From NCBI GenBank assembly GCA_013115135.1, contig JABANP010000885.1, forward strand, positions 1 through 13,564: a stretch of DNA of 13,564 bases, written 5' to 3'. The DNA comes from Perkinsus olseni (lineage: Eukaryota > Perkinsozoa > Perkinsida > Perkinsidae). The position numbers and the translations under genes were made by a program. This document shows positions 1 through 7,439 of the stretch, piece by piece. Within the stretch, counting starts at the first letter, position 1. Every line of letters starts with the position of its first letter. The notes below the pieces were generated by a model that saw only the letters and a list, made by a program, of their open reading frames with translations, had not been told where the DNA came from and did no database searches.

Positions 1-90
1 TGCGCGCATACTCAAAGGCTTTCTTAAGCGCCTCCGCTACTCTGTCTTCGAAGTCAACTGAGGCGCAACATCTGGTGCCCAGACCCAGGG
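1..90 (+). repeat. Possible 3' end of an LTR plus primer-binding site
   Basis: The segment ends ...GCAACA at position 70. Two bases later it reads TGGTGCCCAGACCCAGGG (73-90). A stretch that opens with TGG just inside an LTR ending in CA is the usual layout of a minus-strand primer-binding site, because TGG pairs with the CCA tail of a tRNA. The gag-like remains that follow in the same direction support this reading. The rest of the LTR lies outside the window, so its ends and length cannot be checked, and I cannot name the priming tRNA. Confidence 0.35.
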
Positions 91-151
91 AACAAGCTCT
101 ACATCGGTTCTCTACTATGCGGATATTGGTATGGTATTATCTTATGTGAAC

Positions 152-1112
152 ATGGACGACACCCCATCGGTTACCAAAGAGTGCCGTGGCTTGCTCCGAC
201 ATTCTCGGGTGACCCCCTAGTGGTACGGATTCTGTGATCCCTGCCTTACCTTTGAAAGATGGCATTCAAAGGTTCCTCACGTATCTGGAACTTAAGGGTA
301 TTGTTCCTCCTGGTGAAGGGGTCACTCCTGAGCGGATTGCTGCCTTTGAAGGCAAGCGTACTGGTCATCTTAAGACTTTGCTTCGTGGTGGTGCTTCCAA
401 TCTGGTTTTACTCATTGGAGTCCGGCGGATCAGAGTTCGTATGATAATATCATGCGAGCACTGAGGAATGCATATAGCATGAGGCCGCTGGTTTGCGTGG
501 AAGGCATTCACTACTCGCATCTATCGTGAGCAAGAGCCGGTTGATTCATTGTTAGCGAGCCTACGTGCCTACTTAGGGTTAGCAGACCCCTCATTGTCAC
601 CGGTGGCTTGTGAGTCCATACTGAAGCTCCAGTTCTTATCAGCCCTTCCTGAGGACTCCCTTATGTACAACCAAACTATGGCATTTGGAATTCGCTACCA
701 CTCCCTTGAATACGTTAGTTCAGACGGCCAAGAACTTCGCAAAGGTGCCAACTCTCCGGCAACCTCCCCCTATTCCTGAACCGTCGTTGGCGGCTGCTAA
801 TTTCGCGGCCAAGTGGTCTAAAGGGGGTAAGGGTTACAGCAAGGGTTATGTTGGCAAGGACAGGGTCGTCCTTGGGTAGGTGGCAAAGCATTGTCTACGG
901 CTGCACGTGGCAAAGGTGGCGTGCCGTCGGGGAAGGGTTCAGGTTCCCACATTGGTGGTACCAGTACTGGAGCGAAGTGGGCTCCGGCCAATAGGCTCTG
1001 TTGGGGCTGCAATCAGCCTGGTCATATGTTGCGGGATTGTCCGGCTCGTTCTCTGGCTGGTGGTATTATTGGTGGTGAAGTGGCAGAGAGGAAGCCAGAC
1101 GATAAGAACTGA
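152..1112 (+). pseudogene. Decayed gag of an LTR (Ty3/gypsy-like) retrotransposon
   Basis: No single frame is open, but gag-like peptide runs through this stretch in shifting frames. An ATG at 152 (MDDTPSV...) ends at a TAG at 218-220. A segment at about 234-430 follows (DGIQRFLTYLELKGIVPP...). Next is a segment from about 495 to 700 with the gag-typical run REQEPVDSLLASLRAYL and LKLQFLSALPED. A Gly/Lys-rich linker follows in another frame to about 850. Last comes 850-1112 with a CCHC zinc knuckle, CWGCNQPGHMLRDC (C-x2-C-x4-H-x4-C), at about 1000-1041. At least four frame changes make it a dead copy. The family is inferred from the gag order and knuckle; no protease or reverse transcriptase follows, because the sequence turns into the foldback repeat soon after the stop at 1110-1112. 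Confidence 0.7.
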
Positions 1113-1157
1113 CTATGGTTGCCAGTATTCGGGGCAGCTTATCAGGGTGTACCGCGA

Positions 1158-1405
1158 TTCGTCCATGATCGATTGGTCCACTGCAGCTTCGATCCAAGAT
1201 TGTTTCGTACAAATTTCGGTTCATTCATGATCTTTTCGTACATCGAAAAAATGTATGTTTCGGTCACGATTTTTTCATCCATAACCGGTTTCGTACACGA
1301 TTATTTCATCCATGGGCGGTTGATCCAAAGATATGCTCGTTGCGATCTATTCGGCCACGATCTTTTCGAAAAAAATTCATTCGTCCAATAGTGGTTCGTA
1401 CATAT
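1158..1405 (+). repeat. Left arm: degenerate TTTCGTCCACG array
   Basis: About 13 imperfect copies of a 13-16 bp word, TTTCGTNCAYGAT on the + strand, occur with variable spacing. The best copies are near 1158 (TTCGTCCATGATC), 1289 (TTTCGTACACGATT) and 1381 (TTCGTCCAATAG). The array starts 45 bp after the end of the gag remnant. Confidence 0.65.
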
Positions 1406-1692
1406 GAAACTGACGACACGCAAATGTTTATCGAAGGGATTGAACACACGACCTCGGGAATACCAGCTAGAGCTGCTAACCTACTCATCTCTAAGACTCC
1501 TCCTGAATTCCGACAAAGTACCGCCCATGCGATACCCAACCTATTCAACTTGGCTCCGTTCATGTTTGGAGCCTCTAGGCACTGGGATCACCACAGAGAC
1601 AACCTGATGTGGGGGAGTGCTAGATCGTCACCACTGGTGACTCACCAGTAGAGGCGGGGGTGAGATTCTTAGGTCGTAGTAGGTGATGGTAA

Positions 1693-1746
1693 TAGCGGAA
1701 TTGGTAGAGCTCCCGGCTTGCATGACGATGGTCCCAGGTTCGAATC
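1693..1746 (+). ncRNA. tRNA-like relic (Pol III A and B boxes) in the foldback core
   Basis: TAGCGGAATTGGTAGAGC (1693-1710) resembles the A box and D arm of a tRNA. GGTTCGAATC (1737-1746) matches the B box and T loop at a normal distance. The position expected for the anticodon loop reads CTTGCAT, which would be an alanine-like TGC. The anticodon and T stems do not pair well, so this is not a functional tRNA. A tRNA-derived SINE head or a decayed tRNA gene are the likely sources. No T-run terminator is seen in the next 100 bp. Confidence 0.4.
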
Positions 1747-1803
1747 GGGGGTGAGGGTAGATGGCAATGGTGGACTCGGCGGCGCAGCCGCCAACGCCTA
1801 CAC

Positions 1804-1837
1804 AGACATATGTGACGCCGCGGCGTCACATATGTCT
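1804..1837. repeat. Perfect 34-bp palindrome
   Basis: AGACATATGTGACGCCG is followed at once by its exact reverse complement, with no loop. A second hairpin, GGCGGC-GCA-GCCGCC, lies just upstream at 1778-1792. ACTGGTGA-C-TCACCAGT lies further upstream at 1633-1649. All three are inside the core of the foldback element, and the 34-bp one abuts its right arm. Confidence 0.95.
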
Positions 1838-1843
1838 AAAAAG

Positions 1844-2094
1844 TAACGTGGATAAACTCACGTGTACGAAAGGCTTGTACGAAAAGCCCTGGAAGAAAGA
1901 AGCGGAGTTAGAGCATGATTGGACGAAACGGCGTGGATGAAAGAATCATGTACTCAAGACCCGTGGACGAAAGAGGTGTGTATGAATGAGGATGTGCGGA
2001 AGTAACGTGGACGAAACAAGCAGGATGAACCCTACCATGGACGAAAAAATCGTGGACGAAACCTGCAATGTATGAAACAGCAATGTATGAATGG
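1844..2094 (-). repeat. Right arm: inverted copy of the TTTCGTCCACG array
   Basis: On the minus strand about 13 copies occur, including TTTCGTCCACGATT, TTTCGTCCATGGTA, TTTCGTCCACGTT, TTTCATCCACGCC and TTTCGTACACGTG. On the + strand these appear as CGTGGACGAAA. The array ends next to the 14-bp palindrome TTCCCCGCGGGGAA (2098-2111), beyond which the minus-strand reverse transcriptase remnant begins. Confidence 0.65.
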
Positions 2095-2103
2095 AGGTTC
2101 CCC

Positions 2104-3719
2104 GCGGGGAAGTAACCACTGCAAAGAAGGCCTTGACCCACCGCAGATCGTCGTACAAGTCCTTAGCCGGAACCCACGCCTGCTGGAGCTTCTCTGCCAA
2201 GCTCAGTCGACGCCACAGCCCCGCCGTGAAGGCATTGAAGTAGGGTACCACGTGTCCAACCCACGAGAGGCGACCGCACAGACGACGGAGCTCCGTCTGC
2301 ATCAAACTTAGGCGACGGTCGACGACCGACTCCACCACACCACATATAGTAGCCAGCTTCTGGGCAGACAGACTGACCACCACACCTTCTCGCACAGTCC
2401 AAAATAGTTATCCCTATCCACTTCAAAGGAAAGCCAACTTGCCTCTTGGGGAAGCTTAGTCTGTAACCCAGACATAACCAGAGGAAGGCCGGGATGCACA
2501 TCAACAAGCGACAAAAAGACCTACCGTTGCTGCCTTCACAGCTATGAAGGGATCATCGACAAAGGTCTCGATCCGGCCGCAGTCAGGGTCACGTGAGTCG
2601 TATAATAGCTGGGCCAGGCGAGTGGCCTGGGCAGCAGCTCTTCCCCACAGCACTGGGCTACTTTTGAGCCCAAATATCAAGCAGCGGAAGAGGACATAGT
2701 AATTTTTCACTTTCACAACGTGATAGTGCAGCTCCCGTCGATCAAGTGGTAAGGTTCGAAAAGCGCTCTCAAAGTCGATGACCATCGCATTGACATGATC
2801 ACCGTGGGAAGCCGACATCAGATGACATACGTCGGCAACAGCGTCGATCACTCTTGGCAAGACCAAGTGCTCCCCGAACCACCACGTGTCGATTCAAGTT
2901 GTTCCGGCGAGCATCGCATATCAACCGGTACTTCTGCGGTACCGTCCCGCCTTAGGCACAATCGCGACCTTAGTGAGGGACCAGGGGTTTACCGTCGACC
3001 GCCTTTTGGACATCACTGAGGGACTCGTAGAAAGTACAGAAGCCTTTGCTCTCTTCTTCTCTCAATAACGAGATCACAGCATCAGGGTTGTCCTCGACGG
3101 ACTCGTAATTAGAGTACCCCGAAAGATCGCTGGACCCGTCGATGAAGGACAAACTACAGTCAGAGTCCGGTTCCAGGCCGGTAGCCTCTGTAGGAAAAAC
3201 ACCCTTGACAGGTATAGGGACCTCCAGACCAACCGGGCAGCCGTCAGTGTACCACCTTGGTACGTCGCTATCCCAGTCCCCAGAATAAGAGACCAGGAGT
3301 TGAAGTAAGCGGCCTCTCACTGGAGAGCACTCATGAGTAGGTAAAAGATCACTCGCACACCCTCCAGCGACCCTTAGAATGGCCATTCGACCCTCCTCCA
3401 CGGCGCACCTCACCACAGAGTCAGCCAACGGGTCTTCAGCCGATAGTATAGCATCAACAACTTGAGGTCTACCCTCGAGGATGCGCTCGAAATACTCCCT
3501 CAACTTCTTGAACTTGATGATGCCATGGGGAAGATAACGTGTAGAAAGATGGGGATTCCTCAAACCACCAAGACAATCAGTCACAGCACTATTCGCCGCC
3601 GTGGTCAGCCGACTCACCGGACGTTCGTCTTTCACTGGGTCAGCTTCATTCTGGGCAAACTGTGTAGGCTGAGCAGATAGGACAGAAGGAACAGAAGAGC
3701 AGCGACTACCGGGATCCAA
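2104..3719 (-). pseudogene. Broken pol (reverse transcriptase) of the minus-strand retroelement
   Basis: The N-terminal part (2970-3719) continues the gag frame directly after one UGA. It includes WYTDGCPVGLEVPIP...KGVFP, a pattern seen before the RT fingers. A stop follows at 2970. The finger motif KVAIVPKAGR and then RLICDARRNNLNR lie in two different frames at about 2970-2890. The core (2501-2866) carries motif A (VIDFESAF, Asp at about 2774-2776), the segment FGLKSSPVLWGR, and FVDDP (about 2549-2563) as the YxDD-box equivalent. Two more frame changes lead to LKWIGITI and the connection region LCGRLSWVGHVVPYFNAF (about 2310-2240). Homology stops near 2104. At least four frameshifts make it non-functional. 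The RT type resembles the divergent RTs of dinoflagellates and DIRS-like elements. No RNase H, integrase or tyrosine recombinase is left to decide the class. Confidence 0.8.
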
Positions 3720-4967
3720 TCAGTTGGAGCCCGCCTTCCCATTCGCCTTCGGGTCCCGAGACGCGTTCGGCAGGCCGTTGTGAGCAGAAGTTGCTGAAGA
3801 CGACGGACTGGCTGATGAAGCTTGCTGTTTCTGGTTGTAACGAGGCCGTGGACAGTCTCTGTTACCCCTCGGGGCCTCGTGGGCGACTCTGCACTTCAGA
3901 CAGACATGACGCCTCCCATTGGGACACACCGAGGCCTCACAGCGCCCGTTCTGATAACCGAAGCAGATCTCACGAGAACGACTCTCACCTTTCAGTTTGG
4001 CAACCGACTCCTTGCTCGGCGCCCCGGCTCCTGCATTCGCTAGCTGGAACACTACTCGATCCACTTTTTCCAACCAGTAAGCAGAGTCGGTAGCAGCCTT
4101 GACATAAGCATCACCCCAATTGTTTGAGGTCTGCTTATAGCGTGATAACCGACCCACCCTCATGTTCTCATCGGCAGCTAAGACTTGGGGCCAATACTGC
4201 GGGTAAGTTCTATAGAGCTTACCAATCATGTCGGAGTACTTCAAGAAGTCTGCGTGTTTACCACAACCGAGCATAATCATTCCCAGAGAGTATACACGAA
4301 AGTTGACCGTCCACTCCAAATACGGCAAGCATCGGCTCACAACCCTCCTCTTTGCTTCACCGTCCTCGTCGAGCCCCCACACGGACATGCGGACAGACTT
4401 CAGCCTCTCTCTCTGATTAGCAGTGAATACAGAGAGATCAACGTACGGAACCTCTCCCGCATCCACCCGACTCTTCAGACCGGACAGCTGCTCTCTAGTG
4501 GGAACATTGTCATCGTCTATCTCACCGAACCGAGTCTGCAGCTCGGTCACATATCGGTCATAATCCGCAGCGTCCATCATCACGAACGAACCGTCCATCA
4601 CAGGATCCAGGTAGTGGCTAACCTTACGACGTTTCGCAGAATTCTCAGGAACCAGATTCTCGTCGTCTTGAACCACGTCAGCATCCCCAGTAGTTATCAT
4701 CGCGAGAGGCAAACCACACACTCCTCTGCATAAGTCATAAAGCAGGCCGACCCTTGCTCTCTCCAACGAACTTCTTAGCGAGTGGAGGCGCGCGTCAATG
4801 TCGGCTGGGTGGCAGAAACCAAAGTCCGCGATGGTCTCGAGCTGGCCCTCCCCGTTAGTGATATTCGCCGACACGGCAGCCCACAAAGCATCGTCGACTC
4901 GGGCCCTGGCCCGTAGCTCTGCGGTGTCGACCTGAGCCGCCGCGATCCTCTCCTCTAGAGTTGTCAT
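3720..4967 (-). CDS. Gag-like nucleocapsid ORF of the same retroelement
   Basis: This is an uninterrupted 415-residue ORF that opens with ATG (MTTLEERIAAAQ). It probably encodes the RNA-binding, particle-forming protein of the element. The first 330 residues are helical and charged, with an acidic patch near 94-104 and a basic KRRK at 113-115. Residues 335-354 form a CCCH-type finger (C335-x7-C343-x4-C348-x5-H354). It is followed by a second possible zinc site, C356-x2-C359-x3-H363-x8-C372. A Ser/Ala/Asn-rich tail follows. CCCH fingers in this place are known from gag ORFs of DIRS-like and related retroelements. The ORF ends in UGA and pol continues in the same frame, so a gag-UGA-pol readthrough product is possible. 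The ORF is intact while pol is broken, which suggests recent decay or retained function. Confidence 0.75.
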   Translation of the reverse strand: MTTLEERIAAAQVDTAELRARARVDDALWAAVSANITNGEGQLETIADFGFCHPADIDARLHSLRSSLERARVGLLYDLCRGVCGLPLAMITTGDADVVQDDENLVPENSAKRRKVSHYLDPVMDGSFVMMDAADYDRYVTELQTRFGEIDDDNVPTREQLSGLKSRVDAGEVPYVDLSVFTANQRERLKSVRMSVWGLDEDGEAKRRVVSRCLPYLEWTVNFRVYSLGMIMLGCGKHADFLKYSDMIGKLYRTYPQYWPQVLAADENMRVGRLSRYKQTSNNWGDAYVKAATDSAYWLEKVDRVVFQLANAGAGAPSKESVAKLKGESRSREICFGYQNGRCEASVCPNGRRHVCLKCRVAHEAPRGNRDCPRPRYNQKQQASSASPSSSATSAHNGLPNASRDPKANGKAGSN

Positions 4968-5321
4968 TTAAATCGCGAGACACGGAGAGACCAACTGAAA
5001 ATAGTACTACTCACACGACAACAAAACCGAGATGGTACCGCTTCTAATAACGATCCAGATCAGGAGACCAAATGCCTGAAGCGCTAGCTTCCACACAGTA
5101 CAGACACGACACACAAAAACGCACAAGGGCGTAGCTGTCTCGGTATTGTACTTCCCAGCACCAAGGTGCCTTCCAAGCTAATGGCAAAGCAGCGCAACTG
5201 TGAAGACAACACTAAGGATACCATTCTCAGCCCTCAGCATTATCATACATAAGAAACATCAAAGCAGCAATACTCAGTAGCTTAACCACTTATGCTAAGC
5301 CTATAACGGCTCCATATAACA
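4968..5321 (-). other. Untranslated leader of the minus-strand retroelement
   Basis: These 350 bp between the gag ATG and the inverted repeat contain no ORF that I would call. Given its position, this is probably the 5' leader of the element. I see no convincing primer-binding site or promoter box. Confidence 0.4.
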
Positions 5322-5570
5322 CCTGCGCGCGCTGCCCTTACTCTACTCTACAGTCACTCCCCTAAGTCTCCGACGGAGACTCTTTGTAGCTCAGCTTAGT
5401 TCTCGGCTCAGCCCCCACAATATAACGGGTTCGAGTGAATGTAACGATAGAGGGTGCGGTGGTGTCGACTGGAACTCGGTAACGCAATAACTAGTGAACT
5501 TGTAGAAGTAGCTGAGCTACGGAGACTTAGGGGAGTGACTGTAGAGTAGAGTAAGGGCAGCGAGCGCAGG
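5322..5570. repeat. Long inverted repeat (51-bp arms, 43 bp perfect)
   Basis: Left arm 5322-5372 and right arm 5520-5570 are reverse complements with one mismatch; 5330-5372 and 5520-5562 match perfectly. The pairing resumes inside (5386-5396 with 5510-5520) after about 13 extra bases in the left arm, where GTCTCCG-A-CGGAGAC (5366-5380) forms its own small hairpin. The loop is about 113 bp. It may be the terminal structure of the retroelement whose gag starts at 4967, since DIRS-type elements have inverted termini. It could equally be an independent hairpin element (MITE). Confidence 0.9.
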
Positions 5571-6612
5571 GCGACCAACAACCACAACAATTAGCTATGG
5601 ATCCTATGCTGCACGCAAGCATATGGATGTGTACAGAATCCCGTAACAGGCTCTTTCTTATTAACTTTGGTTACGTTGATCAACCTTGTCTATATCTGGT
5701 ATTGTCTTGATTACACTGTGCCACGCGCACATGGCTGAGGAGTTAGACACCGGAAAGTGTGTGATTCTTCGATGAGATAAAGTTTCATCTCCCCGTGAAG
5801 GGGGGGGCGATCACTCCGCGGAAAGTGAATGATGCCTCCGAAGTTTATAACGTCACGTCACTTTATAGGACGTGAAATACTACGCTTACTGATTGCTATG
5901 GATATTGTGTATTCACCAATGAAGGAGACAAGTAGTCAACTTGAACGGATGATAATTCACCGCGGCAGCGCGCCATCCCAGACGAGAATGCGATAAGTGG
6001 TATCTGATGTACACCAGCCATCGGGGATCGAACCTCGGATACCGTGCTCTCAATTATCAATGGCCACCTCACCATGAAAGGAGCGCTCGATGAGCGCTGC
6101 GCATTAGCAGGCAGGACCTGCAGCTTTCCGGCGAGAATAGAGAGGCTTGATCCTGCGGATAGTCGCGTATGACATACCTATGCCATGAGCCAGAGTCGAA
6201 CATGCTCGCTGGAATGAAGTCATCATCGCCTATGTTCTCACATTCGTTCCTCAGACGAGCGTTTGAATCGAGAGCAGCGCCTGGGGACGTGCAGAAGTCT
6301 TCAAATTTTTGAGTTCGATATCGACTAGCTGAAGTTCAATATCAACAGACTTCTAAAGGTCGAAAAGCATGCGAAGCACTGCCGGGGCTAGTCTATCGGT
6401 GAGAAGTAAGCCGCGGAGAGCAGCGTGGTAGGTATTGTAGCGGGCGCCGCTGTTGGCGTCGTTGGAAGGGTGGTAGAATGAGTAGAATAACAGCTTCCTG
6501 GACTCGCCGTAAGCCTACTCGGGTGACCATCATGCGGTTACCTCCGATGTGGCGTCTCGTGTACCTATAGCTTTCCCGAAGGCGCCGCGCCACCGACCCT
6601 CAACCCATCTGA
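5571..6612. other. Intergenic stretch without a recognisable gene
   Basis: The only open frames are short and low in complexity, and none has a recognisable domain. A small inverted pair, AGAAGTCT (6293-6300) and AGACTTCT (6347-6354), encloses two near-copies of a 14-bp word (AGTTCGATATCGAC at 6312 and AGTTCAATATCAAC at 6333). A G run of eight lies near 5800-5808. A minus-strand frame at about 6380-6520 would encode a Thr/Pro/Ala-rich peptide (STTLPTTPTAAPATIPTT). That composition resembles linkers of secreted proteins, but the frame has stops on both sides and no start. Confidence 0.5.
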
Positions 6613-7128
6613 TTACGCTGGATCGGGTGGTCGCTTCGAAAATAGCACGACAGCAAAGTTGTCGCTGCTGATTCCCATTCCTGCCCGTTCGAATAGCAGT
6701 TGCGCTTTCCTTGTTGCTATTTCATCGATGTACATAATGAAAGCTGCGATTACAGCTAGATTAATATTAGTGCTGTAATCTACAACTCTTCTCCCTATAC
6801 AGCAACGCAACGCGTTTACATGAGCACAGTATGATTTGCATACAAGCGCAAGAGTGCCCAATTCTATAATCTGACTGAAGCTTCCAACCTTCCCAGGTTA
6901 AGCCGGAACCGGTTTTAGACTATAAACTGACACACACCGCGACGTTGCCCAAATGGACATGCATGTCAACTTTTCTAGAGACCCTGCACACAACATCAGC
7001 CCTGCTGTATTGTTCCTCATTATATGATAACAGCCCTCGGCAAATCTTTTGAGCTCATATTTGGCCACCGTCTGAATGATGCTACTGCCGACGGTCAGTA
7101 ACAGCAGCAATAAAAGGCATGAACCCAA
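6613..7128 (-). pseudogene. Candidate small secreted-protein gene or relic, two exons
   Basis: One frame from 7128 begins GSCLLLLLLLTVGSSIIQTVA, which looks like a signal peptide, and continues with cysteines to a TAA at 6898-6900. The same frame reopens and runs to 6613. A 63-nt intron would remove the TAA and keep the frame: donor C|GTGTGTGTCAG at 6938/6937, acceptor CTTCAG|TCAG at 6875/6874. The spliced product would have 150 residues. Against a live gene, the first codon is TTG rather than ATG, and the frame has a TAG four codons upstream. Either the ATG is on an earlier exon, or it has been lost. I do not recognise the protein; a secreted role is inferred from the N-terminus only. The Leu run comes from CTG/TTA repeats and could be fortuitous. 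Confidence 0.3.
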
Positions 7129-7439
7129 TTGATGCTACCATATTTGTTGACGTAATTTACACTTACAGTCTTCACGTCTACAGTCCTTTCGATAACTTTT
7201 CAAACTTATCCTGTTCAACTCGGAAGTTTGCATGGATTATCGAACAGCATTCTGCTCCGGTTGTACCTCCAGACTCGCGTAACCAGCTCTCCAAGCCCCG
7301 ACTTCGCCGCTACCAAACTCAACAGCAAAAGAACCATGAGAAGAAAATTCGATATCCGTTAGATTATAACAACTATTCTTACTACTACGACATAATTATC
7401 TCGTCAGTTTCGCCAGAGCAGCTCCATACGTACCACCGC
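7129..7439. other. AT-rich spacer downstream of the pyrophosphatase gene
   Basis: These 311 bp lie between the stop of the pyrophosphatase ORF and the candidate secreted gene. They are AT-rich and hold no coding frame I would support. On the minus strand they would contain the 3' UTR of the pyrophosphatase transcript. I see no clear polyadenylation signal. Confidence 0.4.

Larger units (their letters stand above)
1158..2094. mobile_element. Foldback-type element with degenerate repeat arms
   Basis: Two arrays of a short degenerate repeat face each other across a 440-bp core. On the left (1158-1405) the + strand reads TTCGTCCATGATC, TTTCGTACACGATT, TTTCATCCATGG and similar. On the right (1844-2094) the same words appear on the minus strand: TTTCGTCCACGATT, TTTCGTCCATGG, TTTCATCCACGCC. 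Translating each arm in its own direction gives matching FVHDYFIHGR and FVHDFFVHGR. I count about 13 motif copies per arm. This is the architecture of foldback transposons, whose long inverted termini are built of short tandem repeats. No transposase is encoded, so the element would be non-autonomous. I could not identify a target-site duplication. It sits between two unrelated, oppositely oriented retroelement remnants. Confidence 0.6.

Noticed and set aside
4185..4733. 182-codon + strand open frame
   Set aside because: It is antisense to the gag ORF, which has a zinc finger and an ATG; no independent support.
6025..6066. tRNA-like words on the minus strand (TGGCCATTGATAATTGAGAGC and GGTTCGATCC)
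   Set aside because: The A-box-like and B-box-like words are only about 11 bases apart, leaving no room for an anticodon arm, and the T stem does not pair.
6393..6593. 66-codon minus-strand open frame
   Set aside because: It is Arg-rich with no motif, no homologue I recognise and no good start context.
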